This document shows, one piece after another, positions 46,260-58,489 of a stretch of DNA of 64,000 nucleotides. Origin of the DNA: Balaenoptera acutorostrata (lineage: Eukaryota; Chordata; Mammalia; Artiodactyla; Balaenopteridae). The stretch lies in assembly GCF_949987535.1 (NCBI RefSeq), contig NC_080074.1, forward strand, positions 25,317,268 to 25,381,267. The letters run 5' to 3'. The notes beneath the pieces were generated by a model, which was not told where the DNA came from, searched no databases, and worked only from the letters and a program-made list of their open reading frames with translations. The position numbers were made by a program, and so were the translations under genes. The number at the start of each line of letters is the position of its first letter. Within the stretch, counting starts at the first letter, position 1.

Positions 46260-47080
46260 GAAGGCATGGTCTTGGGTGAGTTTGTTTTAGAAAAGAGTAG
46301 AGAGAAAGGGGAGAGGGGGCCCTGGGACCAAGTTTTAGGGAACTTAAACATTAAATGGTTGAATGGCAGAGAATGAGCCTGAAAAGAAGCAGAGAAATAG
46401 ATGTCAGGGAGATAGGAGTAAAACCAGGAAAAATGTTTGTGGAAGTTAAGGGACGACAGGGCCTCATAAAGTAAAGAGAGGTCATAAGCAAAATGTAGGG
46501 TATATATGTACAATGAAATATTATTCAGCCTTAAAAAGGAAGGTAATTTGAACACATACTACAGTATGGATGAAACCTGAGGACAATATGCTAAATGAAA
46601 GAAGCCAGTCACAAAAGGACAAATACTGTAGGATTCCACTCTTATGAAGGATCTAGAGCAGTCAAACTCAGAGACAGGAAGTAGAACAGTGGTTGCCAGG
46701 GGCCGCGAGGAGGAGGAATGGGGAGTTACGGTCTAATAGGTGTAGAGTTCTCCTTTTACAAGATAAAAAGAGTGCTGCAGATGGACGGTGATGGTGGTAG
46801 CACAACACTATAAATGTCCTTAATGCTGCTGAGCTGTATACTGAAATGTGACAAGATGGTAAATTTTATGTTATATATATTTTTCCTCAATTTTTTAAAA
46901 AGGGAAAGGTGGTCAGCAGAGTTAGATGTTGCTGAAAGGTCAGGTGGAGGGAGAACTGAAGTATCCCCTGTGTTTAGTGTTGCGGAAACTGACTGTAAGA
47001 GTGTAAGAGAGATCCTGCCAACAGTCTGGATGACTCTAATAGCCACATGTAAACCTTCAGGAGTATTTTCTGGCTCATGA
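46260..47080 (-). repeat. LINE-2-like relic, antisense, interrupted by L1
   Basis: The outer parts (46260-46495 and 46905-47080, for example tgttgctgaaaggtcaggtg near 46927) read as antisense L2 coding sequence. The L1 at 46495-46905 lies between them. Confidence 0.4.
46495..46905 (+). repeat. L1 ORF2 end plus 3' UTR fragment
   Basis: acaatgaaatattattcagc, then tgaaagaagccagtcacaaa, gtggttgccaggggccgcga and gctgtatactgaaatgtgac are standard mid-age L1 3' landmarks in order. Confidence 0.7.
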
Positions 47081-47173
47081 CTGACTTTCTGTGAAAGCGT
47101 GTCTTAACAGACTCAGCCCTCTCTGGTTCCGCGGCTCACCTCTTCCTCCTTTTCCTGTCCTCACTGGGTGCAT

Positions 47174-47298
47174 CTCTCTCTCTTATTTTCTGGCCGCGCT
47201 GCGTGGCTTGCAGGATCTTAGTTCCCCCACCAGGGATTGAACCCAGGCGACAGTAATGAAAGTGCAGAGTCCTAACCATTGGGCCGCCAGGGAACTCC
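47174..47298 (-). mobile_element. short CHR-type tRNA-derived SINE
   Basis: ttctggccgcgctgcgtggc, then cccaccagggattgaaccca; head at the right. Duplications CACTGGGTGCAT (47162-47173) and CACTGGGTACAT (47299-47310) differ by one base. Confidence 0.87.
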
Positions 47299-47310
47299 CA
47301 CTGGGTACAT

Positions 47311-48389
47311 TTTCTTCTCCCTGGCATGCTCTCGGGCTCCCACACATACTTCACCATTTTGGGGCATAAAGCTTAACAGGACTTAAGTGTCGTGTTTCCC
47401 AAGTAGACTTTTTATACTTCTTCTCTGCCAACCTCCATCTCTCCCCTGCTTCCAAACAGTGCTAAGCAAGCACTTCCTTCCTACAAAGCCATCCCCTGGA
47501 TTAACTCCATTTGACTTCAAAAATTCTTACTCACCATTGCCTTCATCTCCATTATCCACTTAATAATTTTTTTGAATAAAGAATGGTAAAATGCCATTTG
47601 TCATTTCTTTAACAATTCTTTATTAATTTAACATTCCATAAGCATTGCTAGAGCCACTACTTCATATCAGGTAGTTGCTGGAGATACAGTCTCTGCCCTC
47701 AAACAGCTCATGGTCCAGTGGAGGAGAAATGATCTCCTCCTGTGCCTCATACAGAGCTTTCGTCTTGAGGTTAAATGTTTAAATGTAAACAGCCAAGGGA
47801 AAAAAATACATCTTTATAGAAAAATTTAGACTCTTTTGAGAGATAATAGAGTATTACAATTTCAGTAAGAACTCCGCATTGCTGATAAATTAAGTACACT
47901 ATACAATCACCATGCTGGCCTTGTTATATGCCTACAGCATAACTCCTACAACAGAACTTTCTCAGCTCCCCTACACATACTCTATGTTCCAGTAAAACTG
48001 AATTACTTTATTTTCCCGTTTCTAAAATGCAACTGATGATTATAAGACATACTATCAATTAAATAACATTTTAGAGAGAAAAGGATATAACCATAATACA
48101 TTCAGATAGTGATTATAAGACGCATACCAATTTGGAAATGTTAAAAAGGAAGGGGGAAGCAGGAGGATGAAGTGTGCATCTTAAGTTCAAAGATATACAG
48201 TGTTTGTTACTCTCAGAAAATGCTTTGTGTTTCTTGAGCTCCCAACATTTGCTTATGCATTTCCTTCTGTTTGGAACATCTCTCTTCTCCCTACCCTTCC
48301 CTACAACCTATCCAGTTTCTAAGGATCCCTTCCTTCCTCTCATGAACCCTGTCCTGATCCTACCAACCAGATGTGATCTTTTGTTTGTT
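47311..48389. other. intergenic stretch, faint L2 at 47640-47740
   Basis: gatacagtctctgccctcaa near 47683 suggests an antisense L2 scrap. The ORF at 48174-48488 is not supported as coding. Confidence 0.35.
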
Positions 48390-48825
48390 CGTAGGTTCGT
48401 TCAACAAATATATACTGACTGCCTGCTAAGTGCCAGACACTGTTCTAGGCATCAGGGATTAAATGGCAGACAAGACAGGCAGACATAGTCCTGCCTTCAT
48501 GGAGCACATATGCTACATGAGGAGACAGATAAAAATGAAGTAAATTAACAAATGAATGAAATGACTGTAAACTGTAAAGAATGCTATGAAGAAAAACAAC
48601 AACAAGGAGCTGAGACAGAGAATTATAGAGGGGAGTCTCCTCTATGATGGGTGGTCAGGGAAGGCGTCTACAAAGAGGTGAAAACATAAGCTGAGACCTG
48701 AAGGGAAAGGAGGAATTATATATGCCAAGGGGGGAGAAGATCCTTCCAGACACAGGGAATAAATAGCATGTGCAAAAGCCGTGAGGTGGGGCTGAGTTTG
48801 ATGTATTTGAGGAACAGACCTTCCC
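48390..48825 (-). repeat. LINE-2, antisense
   Basis: gccagacactgttctaggca near 48432, cctgccttcatggagcacat near 48491, ggtggtcagggaaggcgtct near 48650 and gctgagacctgaagggaaag near 48691 are in the antisense L2 order. Confidence 0.65.
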
Positions 48826-48834
48826 TTCCTTTGA

Positions 48835-49045
48835 ACCTCTGTAGCATTTTATATCTTCCTTTGGGGTTTATACTAGTTTCCTTTAATCATAGTCCTTGTT
48901 ATCATTTTATGATTCTCCTTTTTATGCCTTACAATTCGTAAATTCTTGAGGGCAAGAACTGAGTCTAATTTATCTATGTTTTTCCTTACAGTGCCTAGGA
49001 CAGTATCTTGCACAAACTAGATACTCAGTAACTATGTTTTGAGTC
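48835..49045 (+). repeat. LINE-2 3' end
   Basis: cttgagggcaagaactgagt near 48944, then cagtgcctaggacagtatct near 48990. It lies back-to-back with the antisense L2 to its left. Confidence 0.5.
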
Positions 49046-49469
49046 CCATAAGACTACAAGTTGGGGCTATATTTACTTATCCCATAGACTAAGTTTCATA
49101 TTACTTAGTTTTTTACTGAGCTACATTTTAATCGAATACTTTGGGTTTTTACCAGAGTTCGTTATAACAGCCATATTAAATTCATTACAGCATTTGCTGT
49201 TAAATGGTATTAAAAACATTATTCAATGTACCCTCTAGGAGTTCCTTTTGGAATTCAGTGTTAGCAAAAATTTTACTTCTGAACTAATTTGCATCTTCCT
49301 TTCTGAACCCCAAATTTATATAATGGATTATGTTTTACCTTACTATTGTGGGAGCTAGAAAGCTAAAAATCAATCTGACTATTTAATTTGAACAATTAAA
49401 GCAACATGTTTATCCATATGATTGTAATATTTGTGTTTTTCTTTTTCCCAGATTCTGACTTTTCTCCTG

Positions 49470-49660
49470 ATGATGATTAATATCACAGTTTGCCAGCCTC
49501 TGTGCCAAGTGCTTTACATGCATTATCTCATTTAATCTTTACAACAATGATGAGTTTTATGGATTAAAAAAGCTAAGACTTAGAATAATGTCAAACAGTT
49601 AGGAAGTATTGGAGCTTGGACGGAACCCAGGCAGGCTGACTTCCCCACTATGAGATATTT
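49470..49660 (-). repeat. MIR SINE, antisense
   Basis: tgtgccaagtgctttacatg near 49501, then cattatctcatttaatcttt and a diverged remainder. The 49046-49469 stretch before it shows nothing. Confidence 0.65.
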
Positions 49661-51713
49661 TAGTATCTTATCATGCGAGGTGTTATAAATCTCTTAAAAT
49701 AATTTCAGGAAAGAGAAGGGGAAAAATATATACATATTCTTACATGTACATATGTATGTTTACATAAAGTTATATGAATTGAGTTAAAAAATAAATTACA
49801 GCAGATGCTGATGACCTGTCTTTGGTGGTCATAATGAAATATATACCAAGAGTCCACGAACCCTTTCATTATTTGATATAGATGAGTAGGACCTAAATGA
49901 CAGAGTATTGTTTTCTGCAGTTTTAGTAGACAATTTAAGATGTAAGAAATTTTATTTTTAAATTTCTTCAGAATATGAGTATGGGTAAAGAATCCCTCAA
50001 ACTATCAAGTTCAAAATGTGGCCCACCGCACTGCAGTAAATTCCAAAGAGAGAAAGTTCAGCTGCACTGCAGTAAAATTCCTTAGATAATGTTTGCCGTG
50101 TTTTAATATAAGATTGGTTCCTAATAGGGAATGGGATCATGTGTTCCCTGCTCTTTCAGACACTCAGGTTGAACTCATCAGGAGAATTTTATATTGTTTT
50201 TAGATAACCTCATTCTCTGTCAGCCAGGATTGCTTCTGCATTTTTATAGAAATAATTTATAGAGGGAAGCGAATTATTGGAGTTTATTCCCAAGGCAAAG
50301 GCTGTCTTTTAGGGTGGTATTCAAGGCTATCTTTTTTTCACTCATAACAAGAGTTTACACCGGCACTGGTAAGAAAACAGCGCTATTAATATATTAAGAA
50401 CTGAAGAAATTGCCAGCAAAATTTATTTCCCTTCACCAAGCTACAGAGGCGAGAAAGCTCAGCAGGAGAACCTGTTTCAGGAACAAACAAAGCCACAGAA
50501 GGAAATCCTCCTAGGGCATTCGGACTCATTTAGTGAGAGCAATAGCTTTTCTTTTGCAGGAAGAACAGGTGTTTCCCCAGAAAAAAACCCTGCAGAGTCA
50601 CCTTGCAGAGCTAATGACTGGAAAATGGCAAAAACTGGATTACTGAAGAAAATTCAGGAGGAAGGTAGACTATTTGCACTTCTACAGCATAGTGTGTTTT
50701 GCTTATCTGTCACTAAGATTACCTGATAATATGACTGGGGGCTTGGGGAGGGGCAAAGAATTGTTTGTAACTGAGAAGAAAATGTAGCTCTTCTCTCTTT
50801 CATTTCGGAAGGAATTAATAGAAAAAGCAGAAATTAGCTGTAGCGTGTTATCAAAGCAGTCAGAATTCAGATGAACAAATTTTAGTATGGCCAAGGGCAG
50901 AGGTAAAAAATATGCTTTGTAAAGATAAGAAAATGATGGCATAAAATGGTTGCAAAAAGAATCAAGAGGCAGCAGAGACTGGGGGATGTGCTGGAGTCAG
51001 CACCAGTAAGGGCTGCTCAATTCAGGCACGTGCTTGTTGAAACAAAGGTTTGTCATGCAAGAATTGCAAGATGGTTCTGCCCATTGTCACTCTGCGCTGT
51101 TAATGGGATGGGGGTGGGAGGAGTTAACCGATCAAATTTATCTAAATATTTCTCCTGCAGCACAATTTCAACAAGTTGCTGGGTATTAGAATCTGCCAAC
51201 TTGACTTGGTGAGTCTTTCAAAACCTTTTGCAGTATTTTATCAGTCAACTGACATTTACTGGGGTGCCCCCTGACTGCCAGACACTGTACAGGGCTGGGA
51301 GGATACAGGGATTAATAAAAGGAGGAATTCAGAGAAGGAGACAGTGTGATCAGGTCTTAGAAAAATTGTCTCGTACTGCTCAACCCCCCAGGATCTTGTC
51401 TGACATGAAAGAAATTCATTAGATTATAATGGAAATTTTTAAGGACCTGGATTGTGAATTGGGACTCCATTCCTGATACGTAGGATTGTGGAGGCTAAGT
51501 CACAAATCAGAAGACTCTTTGGGAGTAAAGATTTAAGAGCAAAGGGAGCTGGATTTGTTTGTAATATGGTACCTTCTCCAAAGATTCATTCTCATTTTAT
51601 TCATTTCTCTTTAAATTAATCTCTCCTCCCATGAATAGCCCATATTTACCCTTCAGCTAAGAATTCTGCTTATACTATTTTCTCACCTGCATCTCTGATT
51701 CCTTCATCTTTGT
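49661..51713. other. 2-kb intergenic stretch, no gene recognised
   Basis: A direct repeat GCACTGCAGTAAA occurs at 50028-50040 and 50064-50076. The ORFs at 50703-50942 and 50946-51212 have no recognisable domain. No named repeat recognised. Confidence 0.4.
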
Positions 51714-51945
51714 GTAGTAATTAAGAGCACAGGCTTTGGAGTTAAGGAGATCCAATTTTGAATCTTGGCTCAGCCACTAGCTGTGTGACATTGGGCAAGT
51801 TGGTTATCCTTTCTGAGTTCCAAATTCCTCATCTGTAAAATGAGAACAATAATAGTACCTGTCTCACAGAATTATTATGAAAATCAAATGAGATAATATA
51901 TGTTAAACAGCTAGCACAATTAGTTGCAGCTAGTATAACTATTAT
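51714..51945 (+). repeat. MIR SINE, well preserved
   Basis: taattaagagcacaggcttt head, ctagctgtgtgacattgggc core, cctcatctgtaaaatgagaa, then a MIR-type 3' end. One of the clearest MIR copies in the window. Confidence 0.8.
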
Positions 51946-52171
51946 ATTCTGAAAGTTTCTGCTCTCATATCCAAGTGGCATATGATCTTTTTGACTTCTG
52001 CAAGTCTCATTTTTTCTGATATTCTGTTTCATTTTAATATATAATTCATATTTTAAAAATAATATAATAGCATTATGTAAATTTTGGAAAGTAGAAGGAA
52101 AGAAGCAGTAACTCTTAATTTTGCCCTCCTAACCCAATCATTAAAGATTAAAATTATTCCTGATATTATAT

Positions 52172-52539
52172 AAATATATATTTTAAAAAATAAATTTATT
52201 TATTTATTCATTTTATTTTTGGCTGTGTTGGGTCTTCATTGCTGCATGCAGGCTTTCTCTAGTGGCGAGCAGGGGCTACTCTTCATTGCGGTGCGAGGGC
52301 TTCTCACTGCGGTGGCTTCTCTTGTTGCAGAGCATGGGCTCTAGGAGCACAGGTTTCAGTAGTTGTGGCACACGGGTTCAGTAGTTGTGGCTCGTGGGCT
52401 CTAGAGCACAGGCTCAGTAGTTGTGGTGCATGGGCTTAGTTTCTCTGCAGCATGTGGGATCTTCCCGGACCAGGGCTTGAACCCGTGTCCCCTGCATTGG
52501 CAGGCAGATTCTTAACCACTGTGCTACCAGGGAAGTCCC
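52172..52539 (-). mobile_element. CHR-type SINE (long three-unit body)
   Basis: Tail of TTTA repeats and tttttggctgtgttgggtct at the left, three agttgtgg units, head at the right (ccagggaagtccc). Perfect 13-bp duplications, CCTGATATTATAT, lie at 52159-52171 and 52540-52552. Confidence 0.92.
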
Positions 52540-52592
52540 CCTGATATTATATTTATGATTAGCTGAAATTGAAAGAAAAAAGTGCTTCTCCA

Positions 52593-53726
52593 AAGTTGCC
52601 ACTGTGGGAGAAGAGATTGGAAACAGACATGGCATCCTTTGGTTTGATATGCATTGCTCTATTGCTATAGGATGTGAAAGCCAGGTTACTTGTTGTGCAC
52701 TATGAGTCTCGTTCATGGCAGCTAGCAGGTAAAGAGCTGAAGAAACACCTCTATATCTCTCTACCCTGAAAATACATGAGACAATGGGGTGGTTTTGTTG
52801 TTATTTGTTTTTGTTTTATTTTGAGAAGACTGAACTTGGAAAGGCTGGAATTTTCCAAAAGCCTGCATTTACCCCAACACTTCCTGTCTGAAGGATTTTA
52901 ATTGCATTGCTAGGCAAAAGAAGCCAATCACAAACCTTGTGCTTTTAAATGGTCAAGTTAAATTATGGCTTGGAATAAGAGAATAATATGGAACCAGTGC
53001 TTTTGCCAAATGACATACTCTGCCCTGGATTTACTGACATTTCATCTGCTATTTTGGAGAAATTTGCAATTTTGCCATTCTCTTCAGCAAAAAAGTGCCA
53101 GTAGTTTTCTAATGTCCATCTGTCAAATATGTGTTCAAAAAATTTTAAAGAACTTTATTTTATGACCCCATATGGAAACCTCAAAGGCTCAGAGTTACTT
53201 GAAATGGTAAAGAGTTACTTCTTCAAGTAAAAACTCCTATTGCAAACAGAATTTTGGAACTATGGTGCCCATGCAGTGTTTGGCAACACATGTGGTTCTT
53301 CTGCTTTGATAAAGAAAGAAGCTCAACACATCACCATGAGTCACAGCTTTCTATATCACCTTGCATAGGCACCAAAGCCCTTGCCAGTAGTCCTGAAGAA
53401 GTTGTGCCTATTGCTACAGAAGTCATCAATTTCTCCAGACCCAGGGATTTGACTCATTGGGATTTAAAGGAATTTTTGTCAAGAAATGGAAGCAGAATAT
53501 GAAGTTATTCTTTGAAATTCTCTCCTAAAATAAATCCACAGGGGAAATGTCATTTGTGGCTTTGATTTATTTGATCAAGCAAATGAGGTAAGGCTTTTTT
53601 TTTTTTTTTCCAGCATAAGATCCTGAGGACACCATTTTGGAAGGTAACCAAAACATCCACACACCAAAAAAACCCACAGGCCCTTTTGGCCAAGTTGCCA
53701 CTGTGGGAGAAGAGATTGGAAACAGA
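52593..53726 (+). repeat. pair of exact 35-bp direct repeats
   Basis: The 35 bases from AAGTTGCCACTGTGGGAG to GGAAACAGA occur at 52593-52627 and again at 53692-53726 without a mismatch. Similarity stops sharply on both sides. They are not part of a repeat I recognise. Confidence 0.9.
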
Positions 53727-53898
53727 AAAATATGAACTTTTTCCCTTACTGGAGGAGAGTCTTCTGGCCCTGCTTGAGAGTGATGAAACTTGTCAATTTC
53801 TCACAAGGCAGAAATCTACAGACACCTGGAAACACTGCAGAACTTCTCCAAAGGTTAGTTATACTCATTTGACTTTAAAATTGAAATGTGGATTTTAA
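53686..53898 (+). other. unidentified 70-codon ORF with splice-like right edge
   Basis: The frame reads LPLWEKRLETEKYELF and on through an acidic leucine-rich helix (LLEESLLALLESDE). At 53854 it meets CCAAAG|GTTAGT, a plausible splice donor. A long pyrimidine tract ending in CCAG precedes it at 53597-53614. I do not recognise the protein. It may be an exon of an unannotated transcript, a pseudogene scrap, or chance. The other ORFs in 52553-54499 look random. Confidence 0.2.
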
Positions 53899-54499
53899 TC
53901 ATTTTCTTGCTGACATAAACAGCAGAGATGATTCAGACTTTGCAAAGATGACCAAATTCATTGACCCTAGGAAAGAGGAAATGATGCAACTGTATCAGCT
54001 TGAAGAGTCCTAGAGAAATCCAAGGTGTCTTAGCATAAGCCTATCCATTTGCTACAACTTGCTTTGTTAATCGGGGCTTTCTTTCATTTGTTGCTATCAA
54101 AATTAAAAGTCAAAATTGATAGACTAGCACAAGTGACAAACATTGTGATATAAAGACTATTTCATAATTTCTTCTCTTCAAGTCAAATGATGGTAGCCTT
54201 CTCATTTAAATTTGCTTTGGGGAGGAATTTTAATTTTGTTATTTTGTATTTGCACACTTGGATTAATTTCAAATTGCTTCATTTACATGAATAAATAAGA
54301 ATGAGAAAAGGAAAAATTTTTGTAAGCATTTTTCTATGAGAAGTAAATCAATTTCTAATGTCATGAAATTAAGTGTCTGCCCAAATTTGAAGGGATGTTT
54401 ATGTGCATGTTTGTGAGACAATGAGTCTTTTCTTTCATCAGCTCAAAAGAGGTGAATGACACCCCCTCTCCAAAATAGTTAAGAACTATGGATGTAATA

Positions 54500-54632
54500 T
54501 GGACACCTCATTTTACAGTGAATACGTGGAAACTCCAGAACATGGAAATAATTACCCAAAGTCACACAGCTAATAAGTGTTAGAATTGGAATTTGAGTCT
54601 AGCCCTCTTGTGTCTAAGGCCAGTGTTGGATG
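54500..54632 (-). repeat. MIR fragment, antisense
   Basis: acccaaagtcacacagctaa near 54554 and a MIR-type right end. A small hairpin at 54624-54654 abuts its end. Confidence 0.55.
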
Positions 54633-54654
54633 TTCCTCAGGGGAACATCCAACA

Positions 54655-55010
54655 GTCACATAAGAAAGTTCTTTGGAACCAAAACAAAACAACCATCCAA
54701 CCAACCAAAAAAACTGTGAAAATGAAAGCTTTTGTTCCAAATGTGTTACTATCGGATTTTCCCAACCATCACCTCCAACCTGTCTAGACCTGCAGCTGCT
54801 TGGGAAATCCATCTGCCACCTACCCCATCTTGTTTCTGCCTGCTTTTCTTCTTTAATGACAGATGTCCCAGTTTCAAATACACTAGCAGACTTTAGCATC
54901 TTAAATAACCAACACCAGATTTCACCTGGGTGTGTCTCTATTCTCTAAACCCAAACCCTAGATTTTCCAGCTGTGTCATTTTGCCTTTGTCTGAATTCTA
55001 TATGTAACAC
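54655..55010. other. intergenic stretch, nothing recognised
   Basis: Overlapping ORFs on both strands without any recognisable domain. Confidence 0.4.
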
Positions 55011-55376
55011 TGTCTTAGTCAGTTTGGGCTGCTCAAACAGAGTACCATAGACTGGGTGGCTTAAACACAACAGAAATTTCTTTCTTTCACAGTTCTGGTG
55101 GCTGGGAAGTCCAGGATAGGGATGCTGGCAGATGTGGTGTCTGGTGAGAGCTCATTTCCTGGTTCATAGACACCCATCTTCTTACTGTGCCCTCACAAGG
55201 CAGAAAGGACAAGGGAGCTCTCTGGGGTCTTTTATAAGGGCAGTAATCCCACTCATGAGGACTCCATTCTCATAACCTGGTCACTTACCAAAGCACCCAC
55301 TTCCTAATACCATTATATTGGGGGCTAGGATTTAACAAGTGATTTTTAGGGGGACATAAACATTCAGTCTATAGCA
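55011..55376 (-). mobile_element. MaLR solo LTR (MSTA/MLT1A-like)
   Basis: On the minus strand it starts TGCTATAGACTGAATGTTTA and ends CTGACTAAGACA, the normal TG...CA borders of this family at about its usual length (366 bp). Inner landmarks include, on the plus strand, gactgggtggcttaaacaca and cacagttctggtggctggga. Five-base flanks (aacac/aatag) no longer match, as expected for an old insertion. No internal sequence, so it is a solo LTR. Confidence 0.75.
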
Positions 55377-55704
55377 AATAGCTTATACTAGTTAGTGAAT
55401 TCTGTAGTGAATATCTTGTGGCCATATGCTGAAATGGACTCTTTGCTTTAAAAAGAAAAAAATGGAAAAGCTAATTTAAAGCCATTTCATTTTCAAGTAT
55501 ATGAAAGTCGCATACTTTTCACATCTAATTTAATAATGTCTTTTTTATAATATGAATTATTTTGAGTTCAAGAATTTTTCTTAAATTACTAATCAAAACA
55601 ACAAAACAGAGTTGAAAGTTTGCCTCTTAGCCTACAGTTCTTTTTCTGCTGCTTTGAAGATGGGGTAGGCCATTTCAATTAAGTCTGCTTCTAGTACATG
55701 AACA

Positions 55705-56970
55705 ATAAATAATAACGATATAGCTATCAATATTAATGTGGTCCTGGGAGCTGTATAAGTATGCCTCTAATCCTTATAATTGCTCTGCAAAGTGGAAAGT
55801 ATTATCCCAATCTATAGATGAGAAAATTAAGGTCAAACAGGTGAAGTTTTTGATCCACCTCCTAGAGTAATGGAAATAAAAACAAAAATAAACAAATGGA
55901 ACCTAATGAAACTTCAAAGCTTTTGCACAGCAAAGGAACCATAAACAAGACGAAAAGACAACCCTCAGAATGGGAGAAAATATTTGCAAACGAATCAACG
56001 GACAAAGGATTAATCTCCAAAATATATAAACAGCTCATTCAGCTCAATATTAAAGAAACAAACACCCCAATCTAAAAATGGGCAGAAGACCTAAATAGAC
56101 ATTTCTCCAAAGAAGACATACAGACGGGCACGAAGCACATGAAAAGATGCTCAACATCACTAATTATTAGAGAAATGCAAATCAAAACTACAATGAGGTA
56201 TCACCTCACTCCTGTTAGAATGGGCATCATCAGAAAATCTACAAACAACAAATGCTGGAGAGGGTGTGGAGAAAGGGAACCCTCTTGCACTGTTGGTGGG
56301 AATGTAAATTGATTCAGCCACTATGGAGAACAATATGGAGGTTCCTTAAAAAACTAAAAATAGAATTACCATATGACCCAGCAATCCCACTACTGGGCAT
56401 ATACCCAGAGAAAACCGTAATTCAAAAAGACACATGCACCCGAATGTTCATTGCAGCACTATTTACAATAGCCAGGTCATGGAAGCAACCTAAATGCCCA
56501 TCAACAGACGAATGGATAAAGAAGTGGTGGTACATATATACAATGGAATATTACTCAGCCATAAAAAGGAAAGAAATTGAGTCATTTGTTGAGACGTGGA
56601 TGGATCTAGAGACTGTCATACAGAGTGAGGTAAGTCAGAAAGAGAAAAACAAATATCGTATATTAATGCATGTATGTGGAACCTAGAAAAATGGTACAGA
56701 TGAGCTGGTTTGCAGGGCAGAAGTTGAGACATAGATGTAGAGAATGGACATATGGACACCAAGGGGGGAAAACTGCGGTGGGGTGGGAGTGGTGGTATGC
56801 TGAATTGGGCGATTGGGATTGACATGTATACACTGATGTGTATAAAATTGATGCCTAACAAGAACCTGCAGTATAAAAAAACAAACAAACAAAACAACTA
56901 AAAAAAAAAAACAGGTGAAGTGACTTGCTTATTATTGTATGTTACCAGGAATAAATATTTTTTAAAAATT
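55705..56970 (-). repeat. MIR SINE, antisense, split by an L1
   Basis: ttgctctgcaaagtggaaag, then gagaaaattaaggtcaaaca leads to the L1 insertion. The same MIR resumes after it with gtgacttgcttattattgta at 56920-56970. Confidence 0.6.
55848..56908 (+). mobile_element. 5'-truncated L1 (ORF2 C-terminus, 3' UTR, poly-A)
   Basis: About 1.06 kb, ending in an A-rich tract (56888-56908). The frame at 56252-56686 encodes the ORF2 C-terminal Cys-rich tail, recognisable as [15 protein letters not shown] and YDPAIPLLGIYP, and ends at the usual stop region. Upstream the frame shifts by one base near 56264-56272, so the fragment is dead. Perfect 13-bp duplications, AAACAGGTGAAGT, lie at 55835-55847 and 56909-56921. 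No 5' UTR or ORF1 is present. Confidence 0.92.
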
Positions 56971-58489
56971 CATATAAAGCCCAACATTTAGACACAACAT
57001 CTTTTATCACTAAAAATGAGCATAGTTTAGAGGTAGATCAGGAAAAATGTGTGCCTACTTCTAGGGAACCCCAAGGGCATTTGTCAGCCCCCACTCCAAT
57101 TTCCCCTCTCTGCAAGTAGGAACCCCTTAGGTTGAAGCAGCACTGGGTGAAACGGGGGTGATCTGAGAGGATAAACTAAAACGGGAGTCAATGGTACCCA
57201 GGGGAAACGATGGTAGAGGCGGCATCAGTTTTCACAGACTCAGCTTGCCTGAAAACATGGTAGTCTCCAGCAATGGAGAAGAGTAATTAAATAGTACATG
57301 TGACAGCTGACCGGGCAGGAACACAGGTGGGGAACCCATTCCTTGCAGTAACACCCAAGCACACTCTGGGGAAGACTTTGCAGAGAGGTGGGGAGGGCCC
57401 ATGAAATCCATGTTACAGAGTGTTAGGCAGCCAAGAAATAGGATAACCGTAAGTGAAGAATGTGATACAAAATTACCTGTACACTACTGAAAATATATGA
57501 ATATCAAATGAAGGCTACAGAGAGATACTTCACAATGGTGAAAGTTATTGTGTTGGAGTTGAAGAGTTATGTGTGATTTTCTTTCATTTCTTTTGTGAAC
57601 CTTTTGTAATATTATTATAATTTTTAGAGTTTTTACCAAAAAGGAAATGGGTGAAGAGAACATTTAATTAACATTTTTATCTTCTAATCTTCTATAAGAA
57701 AAAGAGAAAGTTGTTAAAAATTCTAATAATTTTTTCTTCCGTCCTTCCTCTGTCATCTTTTCAGTCTGTCTTCAAGCTTCTTCTCATTCCAATTCATTCC
57801 TTCTTTCAAATAAAATAAATTACTCCCCCTCAGGCTCAATTATGATATAGTTTGAGCCTGTTGTATATTGCTGGCTTGAGTGTCACTTGTGTGAGCCATA
57901 GAGACATGCTTAAATCTGAGATGGAAGTACGTGACTTGCCAAAAAAAGCTGAGACATCCAATTTGTAAGACAGCAGAAGGCATGAATCAGATACCAAAGG
58001 ACAAACACTGTTTCTCAGGGGAAAAATCGAAAAACTGAGATGCCAAACTTGGGGGGTGAGGTTGTTTTGGATGGGAAAGTTGGAAACTTGATTCTAGGGA
58101 AAGAAATAGATTGCTTCACATTTAATGGGCTTACAATACAAATGAAAACTAAATTTATTTCTGAAGATTATTTTAAAATAAATTTAAGGATTTACATCTA
58201 TTGTGAAATAAAATGCTTAACCTAACAAAAGTTTAGTAGTCATTTTAATCTTCATATGCATAAACACTGGATGAAAATGTTATATGGCTCTAAATAGTCA
58301 TAATTATACTATTCTCTAAAAAAAAGTGCCTAGGCAGTAACCAAATAACTAACTTAAAATTTTAATTTTCAAAATATTGCCATGCAGACAATATTCCTAA
58401 AGAATGGCAAGGCCCATCCACAATTTGGCAAAGGAATAGAGGCTATTTCATAATGTACTGATTTCTTTTTTTCTTTGTTTCATTATCTG
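56971..58489. other. 1.5-kb intergenic stretch, possible old L1 tail
   Basis: Positions 57430-57650 resemble an old L1 3' UTR (ttctttcatttcttttgtga, then accttttgtaatattattat). Otherwise no gene or repeat is recognised. Confidence 0.3.

Noticed and set aside
56252..56686. 144-codon ORF with good protein similarity
   Set aside because: It is the C-terminal end of L1 ORF2 in a 5'-truncated dead element, not a host gene.
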